Positions 1-5,076 of a DNA stretch of 8,802 bases are shown piece after piece. The DNA lies in assembly GCA_030642325.1 (NCBI GenBank), contig DAOWNY010000067.1:1-8802 (forward strand), in the 5' to 3' direction. The DNA is from Deltaproteobacteria bacterium (GTDB lineage Bacteria; Desulfobacterota; DAOWNY01). The position numbers were made by a program, and so were the translations under genes. The notes under the pieces are model-generated. The model ran no database searches. It was not told the origin of the DNA and saw only the letters and a list, made by a program, of their open reading frames with translations. Position 1 is the stretch's first letter; every line of letters begins with the position of its first letter.

Positions 1-717
1 GGCCTCCAACCCCCACTTCCCGTCCTTTTCCCGGGCATCAGAGATATCGTCCCTGATCTGGAAAGCAAGCCCCAGTTTTTCACCATAATCAGAGAGGAGT
101 GAAACTTCCTGCTCATTCCCTCCCCCCAACTTAGCCCCCACCCGGACCGATACCATGATTAGAGCACCGGTTTTGCGGGTATGTATATACTCAAGAATTG
201 ATGGTTCTATTTTTTGACCCTCTGATTCCATGTCCATTACCTGTCCACCGATCATACCCGAATGACCGGCAGCAGTTGCGACTTCATTGACTATCTCTAT
301 AATCTGATTGGGATTTAAATGAGAAATCAAATCGCGGTTGGTCATCAATTGGAATGCCTCTGTAATAAGAGCATCCCCGGTCAGAATGGCAAGTGCTTCC
401 CCAAAAACCTTATGGCTTGATGCTTTCCCTCTCCGATAATCATCATTGTCCATGGCCGGGAGATCATCGTGGATAAGGGAAAAAGTATGAATCAATTCAA
501 TGGCACAGGCCACCGGCAGGGTATCCTTTCCCCGCCCCCCCACTGTCTCCGATCCGGCAACTACCAGGATAGGTCTAAGCCTTTTCCCCCCTGCAAAAAT
601 ACTGTATCTCATGGCCCGGTAGATCTGGGGAGGAAATGTACCCTCGGGAGGAAGGTAGTGATCCAGAGCCTCCTCTACCATCAGCTTACTATTTTCTAAG
701 TAATTTTTTACATCCAA
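1..717 (-). CDS. ispA: Short-chain prenyl diphosphate synthase (farnesyl/geranyl diphosphate synthase), 3' end cut by window edge
   Basis: Cytosolic trans-prenyltransferase that condenses isopentenyl diphosphate with allylic diphosphates to supply farnesyl diphosphate for quinone side chains and undecaprenyl phosphate. I translated 239 codons from the minus strand without a stop. Visible landmarks are the GGKRLRP substrate-binding segment (residues 43-49), the first Asp-rich motif DDLPAMDNDD (84-93), GGQVMDM (157-163), the HTRKTG segment (179-184) and the second Asp motif DDISD (223-227). The two-residue insertion (PA) in the first motif and Phe79 five residues before it fit a bacterial C15 enzyme, so FPP is the likely product. 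The family is usually about 295 residues, so some 55-60 C-terminal residues lie outside. The start is a TTG at 715-717 with AGGAAA at 723-728. The nearby ATG at 711-713 is out of frame and followed at once by a stop. It sits 338 bp from xseB and has its own promoter-like sequence. Confidence 0.95.
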   Translation of the reverse strand, partial: MDVKNYLENSKLMVEEALDHYLPPEGTFPPQIYRAMRYSIFAGGKRLRPILVVAGSETVGGRGKDTLPVACAIELIHTFSLIHDDLPAMDNDDYRRGKASSHKVFGEALAILTGDALITEAFQLMTNRDLISHLNPNQIIEIVNEVATAAGHSGMIGGQVMDMESEGQKIEPSILEYIHTRKTGALIMVSVRVGAKLGGGNEQEVSLLSDYGEKLGLAFQIRDDISDAREKDGKWGLEA

Positions 718-748
718 GACAATTTCCTATAATTTTTAAAAAAAACTA

Positions 749-777
749 ATATTATCTTAATCCTAAGTTTTTATCAA
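749..777 (-). promoter_or_regulatory. Predicted sigma70-type promoter of ispA
   Basis: On the minus strand, TTGATA (772-777) is followed by a 17-nt spacer and TAATAT (749-754). GATAAT at 751-756 is an alternative -10 with a shorter 15-nt spacer. Transcription would start near 742, about 25 nt before the TTG start codon, which leaves room for the AGGAAA ribosome-binding site. The -35 box and part of the spacer belong to an 18-bp sequence repeated exactly in front of the asmA-like gene. This is pattern matching only. Confidence 0.5.
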
Positions 778-779
778 TA
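762..779. repeat. 18-bp exact direct repeat, copy 1 (ispA promoter)
   Basis: The plus-strand sequence CCTAAGTTTTTATCAATA occurs here and again at 7225-7242, the same orientation in both places and both times upstream of a leftward gene. It covers the predicted -35 box and the start of the spacer. An 18-bp exact match between two promoters 6.5 kb apart is unlikely by chance, so a shared control site, or a copied promoter segment, is possible. Confidence 0.6.
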
Positions 780-795
780 CCTGAATTGAGTGGTT

Positions 796-994
796 AGTCT
801 TTAGCAGTCAGCTATCAGCCAAAATGATCACAGAATGTTTTGCTATTACAAGCCACCCATTGGGTGTTTATTTCAAGCTTCCGTAATACCTCGGTTTTTC
901 AAAACTAAACGTTTGTGTGCTGACAGCTAATCGTTCAACTCAGGCAATAGTTAGCTGCAAACTATGAACTGTAACTGTTAGCTATGAACGGATA
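796..994. repeat. Degenerate repeat cluster between xseB and ispA
   Basis: This part of the 338-bp gene-free spacer (718-1055) is built from short related words. TTAGCAGTCAGC at 801-812 is matched in inverted orientation by GCTGACAGCTAA at 919-930 with one mismatch. CTATGAAC occurs at 962-969 and 982-989, and TTAGCT-type words recur between them. CACCCA/TGGGTG form a compact dyad at 854-866. ATGAACGGATA at 984-994 reappears at 7697-7707. It looks like decayed intergenic repeat material; no reading frame in it resembles a protein. Confidence 0.45.
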
Positions 995-1055
995 TTTTTT
1001 GTCTTATGCCGCACGAACCAGACAGACATGCTGAATTCTGAGCATCGTTACCGGA

Positions 1056-1301
1056 TCATATTTCTTCTTCCCCTCTTTCGGTTATTTCCAGAGGTGCCGG
1101 TTGTAAATTGTCATCCTGATCCTTAAGTAAAATTTCTACCTTTTGTTGGGCTTCGTCCAACTTTTTTGCACAAAATTTGGATAATTTTACTCCTTCTTCA
1201 AAGGCCTTGAGTGATTCTTCCAAAGAAAGGTCTTCTTCCTCCAAGCGTCTTACGAGTAATTCCAAATTTTGCAGGGATTCTTCAAAAGTTTTTTTCTTCA
1301 T
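1056..1301 (-). CDS. xseB: Exodeoxyribonuclease VII small subunit
   Basis: Small subunit of exonuclease VII, which binds in several copies to XseA in the cytosol; the complex degrades single-stranded DNA to oligonucleotides in repair and mutation avoidance. The 81-residue product has the family form: the signature FEESLQNLELLVRRLEEEDLSLEESLKAFEEG (residues 6-37) breaks into two helices with the conserved LE-x-G/D-LSLEESL core, followed by a second helix with KLSKFCAKKLDEAQQKVEIL. Length matches the usual 70-85 residues, and the C-terminus is acidic (GEEEI). ATG at 1299-1301 has GGGGA just upstream. The start lies inside the last codons of xseA (20-nt overlap), so translation is probably coupled, which would help keep subunit amounts in step. 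No clear terminator follows. Confidence 0.95.
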   Translation of the reverse strand: MKKKTFEESLQNLELLVRRLEEEDLSLEESLKAFEEGVKLSKFCAKKLDEAQQKVEILLKDQDDNLQPAPLEITERGEEEI

Positions 1302-2673
1302 TGTTTATCCCCACACCCACATTAAACATTGGTTGGTTTATTATTTCCCCCACCCTGCAAAATAATTTCCCTCGGTGGAGCTTTACACTAATTTCCTCTC
1401 CCACTCTCACCCCATCAGCGTCTTTAATGATCTCTCCGGTTGAAACCCGGCTGGTAATGCTGTAGCCCCGGCGTAGAACGGAAAGGGGATTTAAAGAATT
1501 GAGTCTATCCATCCTTTTTTCCAGGGCAAGAAGCTTTCCTGACAAGACCTGGGAAATATTTTTATTAAGGCCCTTCTTAATATTATGGTAGTAAGTGCTG
1601 GATACATTTATCCTGCCCTCGGGATTCCTGAACAAAAGATTCCCTTTTTCAATATGGAATTTTTCTCTTTTTTGGGTGATCAACCGCCTGGTTCCGTCCA
1701 AAAGATGGGTTGATAAATCATCAGACCATAAGCGAAGATCGGCGACTTTTTTTTCAGGATTTCCCAACCTGTTTTTTGTTCCTTTGAAACGTTCCTCCAA
1801 AAGTTCCATCTTCTGCCTGAGGGCATTCACCAGTCGGAAAGAATAATCCTTTGATCTGATTTTAAGATCTTTCTTATTTTGTACCACCAGTTCAGCGGCA
1901 GCAGAAGGGGTTGGAGCCCGGAGATCGGCTACGAAGTCAGCGATGGTATGATCAATTTCATGACCAACCGCCGAGATAATGGGTATCCTGGAGGCAAAGA
2001 TGGCCCTGGCCACCACCTCTTCATTAAATGCCCAGAGATCTTCAATGGAACCACCCCCCCTGCCCACTATAATCACATCCACCCCGGATGATCGGCTTAA
2101 ATAACGGATGGCCCGGCTGATCTGCCGGGGAGCTTCTTCTCCCTGCACCGAAACGGGATAAAGCAGGATCTCAACATTGGCATACCTTCGATGGATCACC
2201 CTTAAAATATCACGAAATGCAGCCCCACTGTGAGAAGTTACCACTCCGATTCGCCGGGGAAGAAGAGGTAACGGCTTTTTTTGAAAATCATCAAAAAGCC
2301 CCTCTTTTTTCAGCTTCTCTTTCAACTGTTCAAAGGCCAGTTGCAAGGCGCCTTTTCCCTGAGGCTCCATATAATCAAGGATAATCTGATACTCCCCACG
2401 TTTTTCATAAAGGCTTATCCTGCCCCCGCCAATTACCAGGAGACCATCTGCGGGTTGAAACTTAATGTATTTATTCTGAAATCTAAACATCACCGCCCGG
2501 ATCTGGCTCATTTCGTCCTTCAGAGTAAAGTAGAAATGTCCCGAAGAAGGGATGCGGAAGTTGGATATCTCCCCCTTGATCAAGATTTGGCCGAAGTTGT
2601 TCTCCAGGATGAGCTTAATGTCCCTGGTGAGCTGTGAGATGGAATAGATCTTTTTTTCGGCAATCTCCGGCAA
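1282..2673 (-). CDS. xseA: Exodeoxyribonuclease VII large (catalytic) subunit
   Basis: Catalytic subunit of exonuclease VII, partner of the overlapping xseB. The 463 residues are close to the usual 400-460. An N-terminal OB-fold for single-stranded DNA binding spans about residues 8-105 and contains KGEISNF (33-39) and GHFYFTLKD (45-53). The Exonuc_VII_L catalytic domain follows, with VTSHSGAAFRDI at about 147-158, the glycine-rich GRGGGSIEDLWAFNEE near 204-219, SAVGHEIDHTIADFVADLRAPTPSAAAE, split here as SAVGHEIDHTIADFVAD and LRAPTPSAAAE, near 234-262, then a long charged coiled-coil stretch and the C-terminal LSVLRRGYSI segment. The start is TTG at 2671-2673, served by GAGGAGA at 2681-2687. 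That site overlaps the pyrD stop codon, 12 nt upstream, so the gene is read on the pyrKD transcript. Confidence 0.96.
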   Translation of the reverse strand: MPEIAEKKIYSISQLTRDIKLILENNFGQILIKGEISNFRIPSSGHFYFTLKDEMSQIRAVMFRFQNKYIKFQPADGLLVIGGGRISLYEKRGEYQIILDYMEPQGKGALQLAFEQLKEKLKKEGLFDDFQKKPLPLLPRRIGVVTSHSGAAFRDILRVIHRRYANVEILLYPVSVQGEEAPRQISRAIRYLSRSSGVDVIIVGRGGGSIEDLWAFNEEVVARAIFASRIPIISAVGHEIDHTIADFVADLRAPTPSAAAELVVQNKKDLKIRSKDYSFRLVNALRQKMELLEERFKGTKNRLGNPEKKVADLRLWSDDLSTHLLDGTRRLITQKREKFHIEKGNLLFRNPEGRINVSSTYYHNIKKGLNKNISQVLSGKLLALEKRMDRLNSLNPLSVLRRGYSITSRVSTGEIIKDADGVRVGEEISVKLHRGKLFCRVGEIINQPMFNVGVGINNEEKNF

Positions 2674-2685
2674 TCTTTTTTCTCC

Positions 2686-3645
2686 TCAATTTTTGGGGTT
2701 GTCAGGAACTTTCAGCGATCCGACCAGACGTTTGATATCAATAATTCCATTTACTTCAAGATAATCTTTCATCCCTTCGATGATCTCCGGCATGATAGTA
2801 ATGTTTGTAAAACCGGCGGTGCCCACCTGGATGGCGGAGGCACCGGCCACCATAAATTCCAGGGCATCCCGGGCAGTTGAAATACCTCCTATTCCAATCA
2901 GGGGAACCTTGACCACCCGGGAAACCTCCCAAACCATTCTCAAGGCAACCGGCTTGATCGCAGGTCCGGAAAGCCCGCCGGTAATGTTATGAAGTTTAGG
3001 TTTTCCGGTGTCCAGGTCAATTGCCATCCCGGTAATGGTATTGATCAGTGAGAGTCCATCTGCTCCCGCCTCCTCCGCACTCAGGGCAATGGCTTTAATG
3101 TCGGTTACATTTGGAGAAAGTTTAACCAGTAAAGGGAGTGTGGTCACTTGTCGAACCTGGCTTACCAGTTTATATGTTCGCTTTGGATCAATGCCGAAGG
3201 CGATGCCCCCTTCCTTCACATTGGGGCAGGAAATATTCATCTCCAGTCCGGCGATCTCCTCTTGTTCGCTCAACTTTTTTGCCACCTCCTTGTATTCCCG
3301 GGGAGTTTTTCCAAAAAAATTGACTATAAGAGGGGTGGAAAACTTTCTCAAAAACGGCAATTTTTTTTTGATGAACGCTTCCGTCCCCACATTTTCCAGA
3401 CCAATGGCATTCAACATGCCTCCTGCGGTCTCCACTATGCGGGGGGGTGGATTCCCCGAATGGGGGTTTAAGGAAATCCCCTTAACCACAATTGCTCCCA
3501 GTTTGTTTATATCAATGTATTCGCCGAATTCTTCACCGTAACCGAAAGTTCCTGAAGCGGGCATGACCGGATTTTTCAGTTTAATGCCGGCGATATCAAC
3601 CGAGAGGTTTGCCCGCTCTTTCGTCGGGTTTGAATGTTTTTTCAC
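2686..3645 (-). CDS. pyrD: Dihydroorotate dehydrogenase, class 1B catalytic subunit
   Basis: FMN enzyme that oxidises dihydroorotate to orotate, the fourth step of pyrimidine synthesis; in class 1B, electrons pass to NAD through PyrK. The 319-residue TIM-barrel protein shows VMPASGTFGYGEE (27-39), KGISLNPHSGNPPPR (55-69), NAIGLENVG (79-87), the NISCPNVKEGG loop (137-147), KLSPNVTD near 175-182, LINT near 201, and GIGGIS near 252 and VGTAGF near 275 for FMN phosphate. The active-site base is Cys140, as in class 1 enzymes, rather than the serine of class 2. No membrane-binding N-terminal helix is present. The start is GTG at 3643-3645, overlapping the pyrK stop by 4 nt (GTGA), with GAGGTGG in the end of pyrK as ribosome-binding site. 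The overlap points to coupled translation of the two subunits. Confidence 0.96.
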   Translation of the reverse strand: MKKHSNPTKERANLSVDIAGIKLKNPVMPASGTFGYGEEFGEYIDINKLGAIVVKGISLNPHSGNPPPRIVETAGGMLNAIGLENVGTEAFIKKKLPFLRKFSTPLIVNFFGKTPREYKEVAKKLSEQEEIAGLEMNISCPNVKEGGIAFGIDPKRTYKLVSQVRQVTTLPLLVKLSPNVTDIKAIALSAEEAGADGLSLINTITGMAIDLDTGKPKLHNITGGLSGPAIKPVALRMVWEVSRVVKVPLIGIGGISTARDALEFMVAGASAIQVGTAGFTNITIMPEIIEGMKDYLEVNGIIDIKRLVGSLKVPDNPKN

Positions 3646-4457
3646 CAGACCACCTCATCTGAATCAAAAACCGGCCCGTCTTTACAGACTCTTTGGTAAT
3701 GAGGCTGAGACGCAAAGTAATTTTCCCATTCCCGTGGTTTAGTTTCAACCGCACACCCCAAACAAGCACCGATCCCGCAGGCCATTCCGGCTTCCAGAGA
3801 TACCTGGCACGGTATTTTGTATTGTTTGGATAGTTTTGCAACCCGGGCCATCATCCGCCGGGGCCCGCAAGTAAAGCAGTGTATTTTGGAAACAGGGGAG
3901 CCGGGTGGGCCTAACCTTTTTTCCAAAAGTTCAGATACCAATCCCCGACAGCCTAAGCTGCCGTCTTCGGTGGCCAGCTTAATCTCTCCCCCCAGATTTT
4001 CCAGCTCGCTGACCGCAAGGATATCATTCTTTGTCTTGGCCCCCAGAAGAATTAATAAGTCAATCTTTTTTTCTGATATTTTTTCAGCCAGAAAAAGCAG
4101 AGGAGCAACTCCAATCCCCCCCGATACTATTACTGCAGCGTGCAGATCGGTATTTATTTTAAATCCGTTTCCCAAGGGACCCAGTAAGTTTAGGAAGTCT
4201 CCCTTTTTTGTCTCTGACAGCAGTCTGGTACCCGTGCCCACCACTTTATAAAGAATTTCCACTGCCCCCTCACTTGCTAAGATCCGGTGGATACTAAGGG
4301 GTCTGCGCAGCAGGGGACCGAATTCTCCCCCCGCTTTTATCATGATAAATTGCCCCGGTTTTGCGGATTCTGCAATTTCGGAAGAGAGAAAACGCATTTT
4401 ATAACAGGAATGGGCTACCTCTTGGTTATATAAAACTATTACGTCTGCTTGATGCAT
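3642..4457 (-). CDS. pyrK: Dihydroorotate dehydrogenase electron transfer subunit
   Basis: FAD and [2Fe-2S] subunit that carries electrons from PyrD to NAD in the class 1B heterotetramer. The 271 residues follow the family order: ferredoxin-reductase FAD domain with KPGQFIMIK (33-41) and the FAD-binding RRPLSIH (51-57), a GTGT loop, an NAD-binding domain starting with VSGGIGVAPLLFLAEK near 110-125, TCGPRRMM near 196, and the C-terminal cluster domain with Cys227, Cys232, Cys235 (C-x4-C-x2-C) and Cys258. All four ligands are present. It is the first gene of the pyrK-pyrD-xseA-xseB transcript. The ATG at 4455-4457 has only a weak AAGAG (4464-4468), and that sits within a 16-bp dyad (4457-4472), which suggests control at this point. 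The name could equally be pyrDII; function is not in doubt. Confidence 0.96.
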   Translation of the reverse strand: MHQADVIVLYNQEVAHSCYKMRFLSSEIAESAKPGQFIMIKAGGEFGPLLRRPLSIHRILASEGAVEILYKVVGTGTRLLSETKKGDFLNLLGPLGNGFKINTDLHAAVIVSGGIGVAPLLFLAEKISEKKIDLLILLGAKTKNDILAVSELENLGGEIKLATEDGSLGCRGLVSELLEKRLGPPGSPVSKIHCFTCGPRRMMARVAKLSKQYKIPCQVSLEAGMACGIGACLGCAVETKPREWENYFASQPHYQRVCKDGPVFDSDEVVW

Positions 4458-4472
4458 CTTAAGCTCTTAAGA
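4457..4472. promoter_or_regulatory. 16-bp dyad over the pyrK translation start (possible operator)
   Basis: The arms TCTTAAG and CTTAAGA are fully complementary 7-mers separated by two bases. The dyad starts at the A of the pyrK ATG and covers the only candidate Shine-Dalgarno sequence (AAGAG, 4464-4468). The 2-nt centre is too tight for a full RNA hairpin, so a DNA-binding dimer site is the more natural reading; a shorter RNA stem remains possible. No regulator is identified. Confidence 0.35.
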
Positions 4473-4506
4473 CCCTAAGTTAATGAAAAAAATAATCTTA
4501 AGGTGA

Positions 4507-4535
4507 AATCTAACATACCCCTGAAACATAGTCAA
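4507..4535 (-). promoter_or_regulatory. Predicted sigma70-type promoter of the pyrKD-xseAB operon
   Basis: On the minus strand, TTGACT (4530-4535, five of six consensus) is followed by exactly 17 nt and TAGATT (4507-4512). Transcription should begin near 4500 and give a leader of roughly 43 nt before pyrK. A hairpin-forming inverted repeat lies immediately upstream of the -35 box. No better promoter-like pair was seen between the asmA-like gene and pyrK. Confidence 0.6.
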
Positions 4536-4539
4536 GGTT

Positions 4540-4573
4540 GCAAAAAAGGTAAGCAAAGCGCATACCTTTTTGC
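4540..4573. repeat. Inverted repeat upstream of the pyrK promoter
   Basis: GCAAAAAAGGTA (4540-4551) and TACCTTTTTGC (4563-4573) pair over 11 bp with one extra A, around an 11-nt loop. Read leftward, the loop-distal arm contains a T tract, so it could act as a weak terminator for transcription arriving from the asmA-like gene. Read as DNA, it could be an operator or an end of the adjacent transposase remnant. No downstream T run supports a strong terminator on either strand. Confidence 0.4.
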
Positions 4574-4598
4574 CTCATCCGCCCATCTATTGCTATAA

Positions 4599-4778
4599 AA
4601 AAACTGCTGCAAACTACATTTACTGCGAGCGGCTAGATATATAAAGTTAAATCAGGTGAGAGTGGAGTTGGTTGCCGACCCCATCACATATCCATGGAGC
4701 AACGCGAGGGAACGTATCGAGAAACATGATGGCACACTTGTAGATGTGTCACCATTGTCGGAGCTGGTTTTTGACTGA
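4599..4778 (+). pseudogene. C-terminal fragment of a REP-associated tyrosine transposase (IS200-like, Y1_Tnp)
   Basis: The rightward frame between the stop at 4596-4598 and TGA at 4776-4778 encodes 59 residues with no sensible start codon. It contains RYIKLNQVRVELV and then DPITYPWSNARER and LVDVSPLSEL. These line up with the C-terminal signature of RAYT-type transposases, typically RYIELNPVRAGLV-x-DP-x-x-YPWSS followed by a short LVDV-like tail. In the family this part carries conserved structural residues after the catalytic tyrosine helix. The HUH motif (His-x-His) and catalytic region, about 130 residues, are absent, so this cannot be an active enzyme. It is flanked by a hairpin (4540-4573) and by GTTCAC-type repeats (4793-4823), consistent with decay of a mobile element. 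The strand is opposite to its neighbours. Assignment rests on remembered family motifs. Confidence 0.75.
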
Positions 4779-4792
4779 AAGGAATTTTAGTA

Positions 4793-4823
4793 ACCGTTCA
4801 CGATTCTCAGTTCACCGTTCAGG
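4793..4823. repeat. GTTCAC-type short repeats beside the transposase remnant
   Basis: CCGTTCA occurs at 4794-4800 and 4814-4820, and GTTCAC at 4796-4801 and 4810-4815. Related words appear at 7248-7255 (ACCGTGAAC core) and 7681-7689 (GTTCACGGT), and GAACGG at 986-991. The words occur only in gaps between genes. They resemble scattered intergenic repeats of the kind RAYT transposases are known to spread, although the typical REP hairpin is not clear here. Confidence 0.4.
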
Positions 4824-5076
4824 CAAAAGAATACCGGGAATTTCATCAGCATGAACGAACATGAAGCCCCCTTGGAGTAAATCCTTCATGGAAAAAATTG
4901 AGGTGCTGCCGGGGATATGGCTTAACAAGAAAAAGACCGGGCCAAAAGGGCCATGGAAAAACAGAGGAAACAAATAATAGTGGCTATTTAAATAATTAAG
5001 ATGCGATTTTAACACTCCCCCGTTTTTATCACCATAAGCAGAGGCTTGCCCCCCCCTTTTTTTCTGCAGCAGCTAA
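4824..5076. other. Gene-free stretch downstream of the asmA-like gene
   Basis: No reading frame here looks like a known protein. A rightward 29-codon frame (4888-4977) has GGAG ten bases before its ATG, and a leftward 67-codon frame (4812-5015) is rich in aromatic and proline residues; neither is convincing. GGCC-AAAAG-GGCC at 4940-4952 is a short stem candidate. Just after the asmA stop there are homopolymer runs (C then T, 5048-5063 on the plus strand) but no GC-rich hairpin, so I cannot place a terminator for that gene. Confidence 0.4.

Noticed and set aside
469..699. Rightward 76-codon frame within the ispA region
   Set aside because: Antisense to the first Asp-rich motif region of ispA; composition is that of a shadow frame.
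796..994. CRISPR-like array
   Set aside because: The repeated words are short, irregular in spacing and partly inverted; there are no uniform repeats or spacers and no cas genes.
3008..3541. Long rightward frame (177 codons) opposite pyrD
   Set aside because: It is the antisense shadow of pyrD, whose complete family motifs fix the coding strand.
3642..4457. Sulfhydrogenase or ferredoxin-NADP reductase subunit instead of PyrK
   Set aside because: The protein is of the same reductase superfamily, but it directly overlaps pyrD and carries the full four-cysteine PyrK-type cluster, so the PyrK assignment is preferred.
4888..4977. Rightward 29-codon frame with GGAG ten bases upstream
   Set aside because: Too short, no recognisable motif, Lys/Gly-rich by composition, and no promoter; the GGAG could be chance.
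4812..5015. Leftward 67-codon open frame downstream of the asmA-like gene
   Set aside because: Starts directly at an ATG with no ribosome site, has biased aromatic/Pro composition, overlaps the GTTCAC repeats and matches no family I recognise.
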